DNA of 28,105 bases from Chara braunii. Its lineage: Eukaryota; Streptophyta; Charophyceae; Charales; Characeae. The stretch covers positions 1,545,508 to 1,573,612 of the forward strand of contig BFEA01000309.1 of the NCBI GenBank assembly GCA_003427395.1. The letters run 5' to 3'. The notes under the pieces are model-generated. The model was not told the DNA's origin, ran no database searches, and saw nothing but the letters and a program-made list of their open reading frames with translations. Shown piece by piece: positions 9,024 through 18,734 of this stretch (the first letter of the stretch is position 1; each line of letters starts with the position of its first letter). Both the position numbers and the translations under genes were made by a program.

Positions 9024-9964
9024 TTGAGTGGTTGTCGTGCCGTCGAGCGCGACAATAATATTGGTTGACGACGTTCCTTTTCATTTTCTGTTGTTGGATT
9101 TTAGGCGCGGAGACCATGTGAGAATTTTTACTTCGTTCTTTTTTAATTTACTTTTTGAGCCCCGATGGCTCTCGGAATTTCGGACTTTGTTTTCATAAAT
9201 TGTGCTTTTCGTTTTCCACATTAGATAGGATTTAGAAATTTTGCATTTATGATTTTCTTTTGTCGCGCGACGCTTTTTGCTTACGTGCTCTTTGTGTGGC
9301 TGCAACGGAACTTTGATTAGTCGGCGCTCGTAATCGTATATGTAACTGTAATTTTGGGCGGGCGTCATTGTAACTGTATCTTCCTTCTTGAACTTCGTCT
9401 TTTCCGCCCTCGCTTAGATAAAGTGTAAAAGCTAGTGAAATGTCGTGAGTGTCGCATCAAGTTCAACTTGGCAATGTACAATGTGTAAACCTTAAGTATG
9501 TTTGGGCAGGGAACATCAGATTTCGAAATGATTGAAATATAGAAACCTTGAAAGAATAGACTGACCTTATATGTGAGCTTGGAAGAAAAATAATTGTTCA
9601 TATTTGACAGCAAAGTGCAGTGGACACTCCGAAAACACGTATAAAAATCCTGCTCGAAACTACAACAACACCGTTAAATGAAAACACGTGCAAAGTTCAA
9701 TATTAAAAGCAATTTGAAAGCAGTGCAACCTATAAACTGTCAAAACACAAACCTCAGTTCGAATCCCATTGAACTCGGATTACCAAATAACACTACATTT
9801 ACACAGAACAGGGCTATTCGAACTTAGATGATATCCCAAGGCCATCGACCGAGTAAGAGAAGAAAAATTAAATGCAAAGCACAAATGACACTCCGAAAGT
9901 AGGCAAAATAAGCCTAGTAACTAGATCGACTTAGGGGATAAACTAATGCGATCAAGATAACATT
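9024..9964. other. Gene-free AT-rich stretch 3' of the retroelement
   Basis: There is no supported gene here. This is where a 3' LTR would be expected, but no second copy of any part was seen near the 5' end of the element, so an LTR cannot be called. The decamer ACACTCCGAA occurs near 9624 and again near 9888. Confidence 0.5.
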
Positions 9965-10595
9965 TCAGTCTATCCTTGTATAAGTTGTCCAATCTTCTAC
10001 AATGATGGTATCATTTTGTCCGTCAAACGCGGGGTCCTTGTACTCTATATAACTTTCTATTACTTCATATTCGCGCAGCAGGAGACTTCGCAAATATTTG
10101 ATGGTTGTGTCCACAAACCCATCCATGAGTGTTTTGAGCGACGATTGCTCCATGATCCTCCTTTGGAATTCTTCCCGTGTTCAATCGTCGATGTCATCTG
10201 CATTGGAAATATTTGCACTTGCAGAATAGTCGTTATGAATAAGGAAATATATTTTGCATTGATCTCAAACAGTTGCCGGTGCACAAAACAAGGTCATCAC
10301 GTTGAAATTCTTGTGGCATAATTTGACTGCTGAATAATACAATTCCGAAAAGGGTGCGAGCACTTCTCGTGGGTATGTTCTCGTTCCACAACACCTGCGA
10401 CTACAAATATACAGTGATTCTCGAGGATAATGTTCCCCGCCTTCCGATGGGGCATCCACACCTTTGACACTAAGTACTGTACTGTCAAAGATCACTTCGG
10501 ATGTGAAGAACATAGGACCCATATCATGCCATATATTTCTTCCCCATACCATGTTACTTGGCGGCCATCCCGTCGTCACAAATGGTTTAACCATT
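9965..10595 (-). pseudogene. Uncharacterised reading frame downstream of the DUF7869 gene
   Basis: Reading leftward, one frame stays protein-like for about 200 codons from near 10594 to the TGA at 9965. It is interrupted only by two TGA codons about 30 codons apart, between 10153 and 10265. A strong splice-acceptor-like sequence (T-rich, then TGTTGCAG at 10603-10596) immediately precedes it, so it may be an exon. A GTATGC donor-like site lies at about 10753 in the tail of the DUF7869 frame. Joining those two sites does not keep the frame, so linkage is unproven. The product is not recognised: charged, with a helical-looking segment (KYLRSLLLREYEVIESY). It is either the C-terminal exon of the neighbouring gene or a separate gene of the same element. 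Confidence 0.4.
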
Positions 10596-10712
10596 CTGCA
10601 ACACATAAAAATACAGTTTAAATATATATAAATAAAAGTTCAATGACAACTAAATAATGTACTAATACGTGTAAGAAATACGATCAACTTTTCTTCAAGA
10701 CATATTTAAAGC

Positions 10713-13617
10713 CTATTGATCTTCATCATCGGGAAGGGAAAGGCATACCAAGGCCTTCTCTCTGACCGATTTAGGAATGTGCACTCCATTTTCCAAACGT
10801 AATGTTTTTGATGTCCAGCTCCGCACAACACAGTCTACATGCTGTTACTGCTGTGATGTTTGGTTGTCTTTCTTCCACGTCTTCTTTCATGCATTCGAAT
10901 ATTGCACAGAAAGACGTTTGGCAACAGGTTGTGGCACCCAATATTCAATAAGAATATGATTGAAAATTGGCGACTTCACATCGTTGTCTACATCGGAAAT
11001 GACTCTACCCATCCATACGGGAACTCCCTCATCGATATCATCTTGGGAAGGACGTAAACGAATTGACCTTTTTTTACATCCACAACTGGGTTGAGCTTCG
11101 CTTTTAGACGCTAATTGGCTGGTCCAACGAACAATGACTCTTTATTCTCATTGCTCTTCAAGAGGAAGGCAATATCTATATCATCAAGATCATCCTTCTT
11201 AATTTTGTCATGTGAGGGCCAGAAACCAGCCTTGAGTGAAGTTTTTGGAAACCCGGACCCATAATTTTCCTCGACTGTCTCGAGGAAAGTTTTTCAGTGT
11301 GAAAGAGCACTCTCCTTTGAGAAGTTAACCGCATCTTTCATTCCCAACCACTCGTGCCGCTTGTTCTCCAACCATCCAACAAACGTCTTCACACCTTCAA
11401 TTTCTGATTCGAAATCCGAATTCTTATCTTTAATAGGCAGAGCAGCTAACGACGGAACAGGTGATGGTCATTCGGGTCCAGTATATGTTTTGTTTCCATC
11501 TCGTTTAAAACAATAGACTGGAGCAGACCATTCAGGAGAAGTGCAATACTCTTTCCACTGGAACACAGGATTGTCATCCTGCATGTAAAACCTAAATGCA
11601 TGTGGACGAGTATGACCGGTCAGTCTCTTGACCAGAAAGGACTTAACAACACCTCGCCAATCAGCAATTTCATCCATGAATGTGCACGACGGACGTTTTT
11701 TTTTAGAACTGGCAACGAGTTTGAAGAGGTCGAGTATGGTATAAGCATCGTCCATTTTCAGTTTGCAAGAGAAATGACTGAAAATGGTATCAACGTCCGT
11801 ATGTGTGTGTCCCGCTAACATAAAACCGAATTCGACTTCTTTGAAGAAACCAAATTTCACCAAAGCTGCAGCAAGTGCCAAAATGTATCTATTTTTCTTT
11901 TCTCTCCAACAGTTGTCTGCTTGTATCCTCAGTTTAGGAGGCAAGTCGCTTGTCGCCTGGATGTCACGCAGAACTTTCATAATGGATGACACCACAACAT
12001 TAGAATCGTGTGGATAGCAAGGGTATCATGTGTGAACATGGACCGATGGTGAGCGGCCGTGTGCAATAATAGTTGTTAAACTAGTTTTCAACATCGGAAT
12101 ATTTCTGAATGCCTTCGATTTGTTCTCTCCGCCAAAGTGTGGAATACTGGTCTTGCTTTGGTCCATGCCGTCAATGATGATGCATAAATTGTTCGAACCT
12201 GGTCTCTTCGACTCATCCTTCCACACCTCATACGCAACACGATGTTGGAGCTGCAAGTCCAAGTGTTTCTCACTTAGCGAAACAAAGTACTCACGCACAC
12301 GTACGAACTTTGCTGAATTGATAAATTATTTGTATTCGACACATTTCTCGCATTTCGCAAAGTTTTTATCAATGTCATGGAATTTCATATGCCAGAACAG
12401 CGTTCTCCACATATTGTAGAAACTTGGAGAGAAACACAAGGAGCACCCATGTTGTCGAATTGCGACTTTAACAAATTATAAATATCAACCTTGTTATAGC
12501 AAGCAGACAATCTCAATACCACTCTCGATTCCCGCTCTTTGATCTTCATGTCATTGGGCATGGAATCTCCGTTGTCTTGCACGAAGGAGCTTAGTTTCCC
12601 GTACATCGTCGCATATGTTGCTGATGTGCGTCTAAGTCCAGTACTGCCATGCTCCGACATAATGTAGCCTTTTGACAAAGTCATCATTTTTTTGAGAAAT
12701 GTATTCCTACATACACCTAGTGTGAAACACCAGGCACTAATGCACACCTTTCTTTTCCCCACAATAGGTTGAACAATCTCCTTCTCATCTTCTATAAAGG
12801 TGAACCTCTTCAACGTTTCAACCCACCATGGATCCCTGCTTTTCTGGTCCCTAGAGTAGTATGCGCTCCGGACAACTTTGATGTCTTCCAGGGTCATTTG
12901 ACAGCAACACTCTCACGTACAACAAACTTCTCCACGCACACTCGCCAGTGCTTTTTTGGTGAGTTTTCTATGAACTGATTGCAAAATCTTCTTTGACCGT
13001 GGCATTCTGACATAAAAAGTATAAGGACGCTTCTCTGAGGACAGACGTTTCGGAAAAATGTCATCGAAATCAGAGATCACATCACAATTCTCATCGTCAT
13101 TTCGACAACAGTGGTCAGTGTTCCGGTCAGCGTACATTTGCGGATGACCGATTTTATCTGGAGAACTATCAACGCTAGTCGACGCCGAAGCACTTGAATC
13201 TGAACCATCTTCATCACTCTCGCCAAACAGAAGACCTATGTACTCGAAATCTCAAAGTGAACTCCTCGGTACCCATATAACACGGTCTACATCGGATGTG
13301 TTGTTGTGAGCAGAGAAGGCCTTACCCTCCTGACCTTCCGCACTGTCTGCATCAGAGGTTCGAACCGGGCAGCGCAGGACCGGATACGCACTTTCACATG
13401 TAGTGTCCGCACACGCAATAATCCGTGACCTCTTATGAGCAAGAGATTCGGGAGTATTATTGACACGTTTGTGACCACTTTGAACATCTTGTGAACACAT
13501 TGGCAGGTGCAGTGCAGGAATATCCTCATTGAGCATTGTATTAGATGCCACACATGCCATGCTTTCTAAGGTTATGTTGGAAGCCTGACGTGACATAGCA
13601 TGCACACCACAAGCCAT
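10713..13617 (-). pseudogene. DUF7869-family transposase-like gene, decayed
   Basis: Reading leftward from ATG 13617, the first about 410 codons stay in one frame. They contain a Cys-rich motif (CCT*ECCC, about 12910), then VGKRKVCISAW (about 12760) and the HGSTGLRR/GDSMPND blocks. After a frame change near 12420 come FAKCEKC, IIDGMDQSKT (about 12180), QADNCWREKKNRY (about 11920) and GHTHTDVDTIFSHFS (about 11810). This series, with the spaced D, D and H/D residues, is what I know from DUF7869 proteins. These are widespread in eukaryotic repetitive genes and look like an RNase H-fold transposase; catalytic function is inference. The frame runs on with protein-like sequence to a TAG at 10713. 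In-frame stops are mostly TGA (13252, 12913, 12385, 12026, 11468, about 11306), with a TAA at about 12338 and a TAG at about 11113; a further shift lies near 11070. A splice-acceptor-like TTGTTGTTGCAG lies 15 bases upstream of the ATG, so an upstream exon is possible. Confidence 0.8.
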
Positions 13618-13648
13618 GTACGAAATGTGTCTGCAACAACAAAAAAGC
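13618..13648 (-). other. Likely splice acceptor 5' of the DUF7869 start
   Basis: On the minus strand a pyrimidine-rich run ends in GTTGTTGCAG about 15 bases before the ATG at 13617. This is a good 3' splice site and suggests a 5'UTR intron or an unseen upstream exon. Confidence 0.45.
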
Positions 13649-13746
13649 GGAGCACTGTCAAAGGCTCAAATCAGAGGTTAATGAAAGGGAACAGATAACC
13701 AGCTCTACATAAACGACAGTGAGAAACACAACCCTATAAACTACTG

Positions 13747-14339
13747 TCACACCGAGAAACACAACCCTACACGGGACGGATGGGAACACGAAACATTCGA
13801 GCGGGGATAACACACGACCTTGGAATGTGAGCATCGAGATGAATCATTTACAAGGGCACAGAGATCGGGTTCGAAGCATAATGAATTGTTTATGGGTGAA
13901 GACTCAGCAGTCCAGTCATCGGGGCAATTTGTGTTTAAGGCGCAATACATGCAAAAGAGTTTGGCGAAGTCAGAGATCAAAGGAGAGTGGGAAACGTAGC
14001 ACATGTAAAGTTGGGCACCAGTATCGGAAAGGCAGAGATCAGGACGCGCAAAACACAGTGTGTACCAGCAGTGAAAAGGTGGAGATCCTGACGTGCAAAA
14101 GGAAACGTTGCACATGTCACGTCGGGCACCAATATCGGGAAGGCAGAGATCACGACGCGCAAAACAAAGCGGGTACCAACAACGGAAAGGCGGAGATCCT
14201 GACGCACAAAACACAGCCTGACATGAGAGCATTGATAGGAAACATTAAGAACGACACAGGTTTGCAGAACACAGAACCGATGTTGTTCCAGGAACTTCAG
14301 CGACAGCACACGACATGACAATGACACGGTAATGTAGAA
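13747..14339. other. Non-coding stretch containing 111-bp repeats
   Basis: Both strands have open frames here (about 160 codons each), but these follow from a tandem repeat whose unit is a multiple of three. They have no recognisable domain, so no gene is called. Confidence 0.5.
13992..14214. repeat. Tandem repeat, 111-bp unit, about two copies
   Basis: Unit starts at 13992 and 14103 share AAACGT.GCACATGT, GGGCACCA.TATCGG and GGCAGAGATCA.GACGCGCAAAAC. Each unit is itself a diverged pair of about 55-bp halves, both carrying GGAGATCCTGACG-like or AGAGATCA-like cores. Confidence 0.85.
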
Positions 14340-14739
14340 GGCGGTCGTGTTCGACGGTTGTTTCTGCCATGGGACGTGGCACCTGTATCGACGGTGGGAT
14401 AGGTCGTATCTCCCGCGGTTGTATCGACGCTCGTTTCTTCCACGCTGGCATCAGTTGTCCGCGGTCTCGTGTTGTCGAACACGACAGTAAACAGTCCGTA
14501 GACAGCACGGCTCGTGCCGAACACGGCACACGCTGTGCTCGGCGCCGACAGCAGTCAATCCGCAGCGTCCGTTGTCGTATCTAATACGAAGTAGTGTTTT
14601 TCTTTCCTGGAACCCGGGAGTCGCAGCGCCGCTGTCATGGCGAACACTGTCTTTCGCGGCTCTGTCGTGTCAAACACAAACGTTGTGCCCTGCTCGACCC
14701 CACTCGGGGATCTCGTCATCGAGGACGGTTGTTTCTTCC
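14340..14739. other. Motif-rich spacer without a gene
   Basis: Scattered GTCGAACACGA/TCGTGTTCGAC words occur without regular spacing (for example near 14345 and 14474). Open frames appear on both strands but none looks like protein. Confidence 0.5.
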
Positions 14740-15290
14740 CGGAACCTGCAGCGTACGTGCTGGACATGACGACGCTGTTGTCGGACACAACGACACCCGT
14801 ATTGCACTCGATGATGACCATGTCGTCGACGACCGTGTCGGACAGGATGACGATCGTGTCGGACAGGACGACGACCGTGTCGACGACGACCATGTCGGAT
14901 AGGACGACAATCGTGTCGGACACGACGACGACTGTGTTCGACATGAGCGTCGTCATGCCCGAGACGATCGTTGTCGTGTTCGACACGAGCGTCGTTGTGC
15001 CCGACACGACGACGATAGTGTTGGACACGACTACGATCGTGTCGAATACCTCAACGATTGTGTCCGACACGATGATGATCATGCTCGACAGGATGACGAT
15101 CGTGTCCGACACCTCCGCGGTCGTGCTCGACACGAGGACGATCGTGTTCGACACGACGACGATTATGTTCGACACCACGGCGATCGCGTTCAACACGATG
15201 GCGATCACGTTCGACACAACGACGATCACGTTCGACATAACGACGATCGTGCTCGACACCACGACGACCGTGCTCGACACCACTACTTGC
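14740..15290. repeat. Minisatellite, 21-bp unit
   Basis: Degenerate 21-bp units of the form GTGTCCGACACGACGACGAT(C) repeat for about 550 bp. As 21 is seven codons and CGA/GAC-rich words avoid stops, both strands are open for more than 200 codons, giving VSDTTTI-type heptads on one strand and IVVVSNT-type on the other. These peptides are treated as by-products of the array. Confidence 0.93.
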
Positions 15291-15408
15291 GCAAACAAAC
15301 GCCATAAAGAACTGTTGGAGGAAATTTGTTGATGTCACCAATAAACTTACACAGCACAGGGCGGGCCACAAAGGTTTTTTTCTTTGTTTCGTCGGGGGGG
15401 GTTGGGGG

Positions 15409-15605
15409 NNNNNNNNNNNNNNNNNNNNNNNNNNNNNNNNNNNNNNNNNNNNNNNNNNNNNNNNNNNNNNNNNNNNNNNNNNNNNNNNNNNNNNNNNNNN
15501 NNNNNNNNNNNNNNNNNNNNNNNNNNNNNNNNNNNNNNNNNNNNNNNNNNNNNNNNNNNNNNNNNNNNNNNNNNNNNNNNNNNNNNNNNNNNNNNNNNNN
15601 NNNNN
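15409..15605. other. Assembly gap of 197 N
   Basis: Unresolved bases lie right of a G-rich run. The octamer GCGGGCCA lies on both sides (15361-15368 and 15606-15613), so a repeat may have caused the break. Confidence 0.98.
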
Positions 15606-15613
15606 GCGGGCCA

Positions 15614-15955
15614 ATTGTCGTGTTAACGTTGGCGGACTGCTGCGCTGATTCTCCCAGAACGTGAACAACGGAGCGCAGACAAAAGGTCGCGGCTACTTAT
15701 GTGCGGGAAACGCTCTTGTGCGGCAGAGGGATGACATTGTACTCTGGCGTGAAACTTCATCCCTGCGCCTTCGCTTTGCCTAGGGGGGGGAAAACGATCG
15801 TGGTCGATGGCCGGCCGACCGTTCGACGACCAAGATTCACCGGGGGGAAAATGGGGTGGTCCACTGGCCGCACCACCGGATCCCCGCCTGCAGCCAGCCG
15901 CTCATCCCGACCGTCAGCATTCCCGGATCGGACGGCCACCAGGCGCGTCCGGAGG
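15614..15955. other. GC-rich stretch, nothing recognised
   Basis: Short overlapping open frames on both strands have no recognisable protein character. A run of eight G lies at about 15783. Confidence 0.5.
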
Positions 15956-16030
15956 GCCCACCCGAAAACCTATATATATGGAGGGGGCCCACCAGTTCCC
16001 ATTTTCGGTTTCGTTCGGTTTCGGGTGGGC
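15956..16030. promoter_or_regulatory. TATA-like box within an inverted repeat
   Basis: GCCCACCCGAAAACC (15956-15970) is nearly the reverse complement of GGTTTCGGGTGGGC (16017-16030). Between them is TATATATATGG (15971-15981), a good TATA-box candidate on the plus strand. Just downstream the sequence becomes GC-rich. A promoter is possible for a rightward transcript, but no start site can be shown. Confidence 0.4.
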
Positions 16031-16041
16031 AACGCAGCAAG

Positions 16042-16180
16042 AACACCGCACAGCGGAGGTCTGTTGACGCAGCAATAGCTCAGCATAGCGGAGGCTCGTG
16101 CACAGCAGACTACGTGCACGTTGAGGCGACAGAGCGCAGGGATTCTTCGACACATCGGAGGTCCGTGCACAGCAGACCAC
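16042..16180. repeat. Short direct repeats (CGGAGG...GTGCACAGCAGAC)
   Basis: CGGAGGCTCGTGCACAGCAG (16089-16108) is repeated as CGGAGGTCCGTGCACAGCAG (16156-16175), a 67-bp spacing. A third, weaker copy begins at about 16044. Confidence 0.75.
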
Positions 16181-16369
16181 CTGCGGGACGCGACGGCGGA
16201 CCACAGCGAAGGTGCCGACGGCCGCAGGTCGCGACGACAGAGGCGAGCAGACGACCTCGGAACGTGACGCGCAGCCACAACGGAGCACCCCGAGTCCGCA
16301 GGATCAGATGATGAGGACACAACCAACAAGCCCAGATGTAACTACGTAACGTCACGTGGCACTTTCGGT

Positions 16370-16760
16370 TGATAGCGGTCGTGCCGAACACGATGACAGG
16401 AGGAGCACCGTCGAGTCGAACACGACGGCGGACCGGAGCAGGAGTCGTCTTGGACATGGCGATCTGCCCGGTCGTTGAATCGAACTCGAAGATCGAGCGA
16501 ATTTTCGTGCCGAACACGACCGTCGAGTCCGACACGATTGTCGAGTCCAACACGATCATGCCCTTTTCTCTAGTCGAACATGATTGTCCCAGCCACGTTA
16601 AGTCGAACACGATTGTCCCTGCCACGTCGAGTCGAACACGATGGTGCCCTGACGACGATCTGGCCGGTCGTCGAATCGAACTTGAGCCCGAGTGAATTGT
16701 CGTGCGTCGAGTCCGACACGACCGTCGAGTACGACACGACCGTCGAGTCCGGCACGATCG
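16370..16760. repeat. Irregular array of GTCGAACACGA-type words
   Basis: Repeats of GTCGAGTCGAACACGA and GTCGAGTCCGACACGA type occur with irregular spacing, leading into the regular 33-bp array. Confidence 0.8.
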
Positions 16761-17020
16761 TATTTGACTCGACGACAAGGCACGATCGTGTTCGACTCGA
16801 CGGTCATGTCGGACTCCATAGTGTTCGACTCGACGATCGTGTCGGACTCGATCGTGTTCAATTCGACGATCGTGTCGGACTCGATCGTGTTCGACTCGAC
16901 GATGGTGTCGGACTCGATCGTGTTCGACTCGACGATCGTTCCGGACTCGATCGTGTTCGACTCGACAATCGTGTAGGACTCGATCGTGTTCGACTCGACG
17001 ATCTTGTCGGACTCGACGAT
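16761..17020 (+). repeat. 33-bp minisatellite, forward half
   Basis: Each unit is GTGTTCGACTCGACGATC followed by GTGTCGGACTCGATC (18 + 15 bp). About eight units are present with a few substitutions. Both strands are open because 33 is eleven codons; no protein is inferred. Confidence 0.93.
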
Positions 17021-17031
17021 CGTGCCGACAT

Positions 17032-17450
17032 GATTGTCGAGTCGAACACGATCGAGTCCAACACGATTGTCGAGTCGAACACGATCGAGTCCGGCACGAT
17101 CGTCGAGTCGAACACGATCGAGTCCGACACGATCGCCGAGTCGAACACTATCGACTCTGACACGATCGTCGAGTCGAACACGATCGAGTCCGACACGATC
17201 GTCGAGTCGAACACGATCGAGTCCGATACGATCGTCGAGTCGAACACGATCGAGTTCGACACGATCGTCGAGTCTAACACGATCGAGTCCGACACGATTG
17301 TTGAGTCGAACACAATTAAGTCAGACACGATTGTCGAGTCAAACACGATCGAGTCCTACACGATCGTCGAGTCAAACACGATCGAGTCTGACAAGACCGT
17401 CGGGTCGAACACGATCGTGCCCTGTCGTCGAGTCCAATAGGATCGTGCCC
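17032..17450 (-). repeat. 33-bp minisatellite, inverted half
   Basis: From 17032 the same 33-bp unit continues as its reverse complement (GATTGTCGAGTCGAACAC then GATCGAGTCCGACAC) for about 12 units. With the forward half it forms a giant inverted repeat with arms of at least 260 bp and a spacer of only about 25-30 bases. Confidence 0.92.
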
Positions 17451-17508
17451 TGTCGTCGAGTCGAACACTGTCGTGCCCTCTCGTCGAGTCGAACACGATC
17501 GTGTGTGT

Positions 17509-17586
17509 AGATTGTGTGCATAGATTGTGTGCGTGGATTATGTGCATGGATTGTGTGCATGGATTGTGCGCATAGATTGTGTGCAG
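17509..17586. repeat. 13-bp minisatellite, six copies
   Basis: Six 13-bp units of the form RGATTGTGTGCAT follow directly after the 33-bp array. Confidence 0.92.
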
Positions 17587-17840
17587 TACAATGCCATGCG
17601 GCCTGGATTGTTTGCATTGTTGGGGCGAGGACAATTGTTCTATGCTGTTCTTGATCGTTGCACTTATGCCGTGCAGAGCGCTTCACTGTCGCTATGGAGA
17701 TGTCTCATTGGATGACCCTGGAACTTTGGCGTGCACGAAAGGCACACCCTTTCCCACCTTGCGCACTACACGTCTGACGATGTCTGGGCAGCACAACCTT
17801 TGATGGCGCTAGTCTCGAAGACTTCGAGTCTGATCCTTGG

Positions 17841-18611
17841 ATGACAGTCGTCCCGTTTTTCGACAAACATTTGGACTCTTGGGAGGACTATGAGTGGGAG
17901 AACATGACGAAGAAGTACCCGTGGGCGGACGATTATGAGTTCCCCAATATGTTGGAATTCAGAAAACATATTGTCGTGTCGTCCGATGTGTTCGGTTCCG
18001 TGCGTTTGCGTCATTTGTGTACGAAGTTGAAATTTAGCCACCTTTTCAGTGTTTTAGATTGCAAGTACGTGACAACGTCGCCGCGCACATGGTGCCGCGT
18101 TATGAAGCAGGAGTTGCTCGATTGTGCGCGACATTCGCGGTTCCTCGATCAGTATCCATTGCGATATCCGGGTCTGTCGCCTCGACCAGTGTCATATTGT
18201 TGTGTGAGATTACGCCTGGGATGCTTCATCTCTTGTAGGGTCCTCTGCATTGCCTGTTCGGACAGGGCGCGCAACTTGACAGACGCTGTCGTGTATGTGT
18301 CCAAGAACGAGTTGTCTATGTCCGGAAGGGACATGAGTTTAGTTCACAGAGTGGTCGATGGGAAACTGGATATCGTGGTCAGTGGCAACGTAGAGGACGT
18401 CGGCGCTTGGCGCGAGGTCGAGACTAAAGTCGTTTCTATTCGGGATGCCATAGGCGGTTCTCTCGTCGGAAACTCCAGGTTTGTGCGCATGCCATACATT
18501 TCTGTGTTTGCTGAGAACTCTACCGTCGACGAGCCGCAGCGGCTGACCTTCGGATCGACACTTCGCATATTGAATGGCCGCAACAGCGGGAGAGTTCGCG
18601 ATAGTCGATAG
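17841..18611 (+). CDS. Hypothetical protein, 256 codons, unrecognised
   Basis: This is an open frame of 256 codons between repeat arrays. Its start is uncertain. The same frame is open upstream of ATG 17841 back to a TGA at 17775, and beyond it to an ATG at 17694, so the 5' part may also be decayed. The N-terminal part is acidic and aromatic (WEDYEWENMTKKYPWADDYE), the middle is Cys-rich (several Cys pairs at about residues 120-140) and the C-terminal part is mixed. No domain was recognised and no membrane segment is convincing. Unlike the arrays it has protein-like, non-repetitive composition. It lies on the same strand as the long gene starting at 20012 and might be an upstream exon or a separate element gene. 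Confidence 0.35.
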   Translation: MTVVPFFDKHLDSWEDYEWENMTKKYPWADDYEFPNMLEFRKHIVVSSDVFGSVRLRHLCTKLKFSHLFSVLDCKYVTTSPRTWCRVMKQELLDCARHSRFLDQYPLRYPGLSPRPVSYCCVRLRLGCFISCRVLCIACSDRARNLTDAVVYVSKNELSMSGRDMSLVHRVVDGKLDIVVSGNVEDVGAWREVETKVVSIRDAIGGSLVGNSRFVRMPYISVFAENSTVDEPQRLTFGSTLRILNGRNSGRVRDSR

Positions 18612-18734
18612 ATGGCCTTCGTCGGTCCCCTTTGTCGTTCAATATTTTCCTACATGTGATACTTTCGCAAGTTCGTTCAGCGCTTCCGGCGCTGTGTTTC
18701 TTGATGTGTTGAGACCGTATTGGGAGTTTTTTTA

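Noticed and set aside
9024-9420. 3' LTR of the Ty3 element
   Set aside because: Position fits, but no second copy is present at the 5' side, and no TG...CA ends with a polypurine tract could be fixed.
9755-9785. TTCGAATCCC, tRNA T-loop-like
   Set aside because: The flanking bases do not form a T stem, and no acceptor, D or anticodon arms fit.
10713-13617. Genetic code with TGA reassigned
   Set aside because: The gene also has TAA and TAG stops and at least two frameshifts, so decay explains it better.
13747-14320. Cys-rich secreted-like protein on the minus strand
   Set aside because: The Cys pattern repeats with the 111-bp DNA unit and is open on the other strand too; no start or signal peptide is convincing.
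14555-15332. Long open frames on both strands (over 200 codons each)
   Set aside because: They follow from a 21-bp unit lacking stops in several frames; peptides are pure heptad repeats with no non-repetitive domain.
16580-17510. Open frames up to 286 codons in the 33-bp array
   Set aside because: The unit is 33 bp, so all frames without a stop stay open; composition is only VESNTIESDTI-like or RTRSSPTRSSS-like.
16761-17586. CRISPR-like array
   Set aside because: There are no unique spacers between units; the repeats abut directly and the sequence is eukaryotic.
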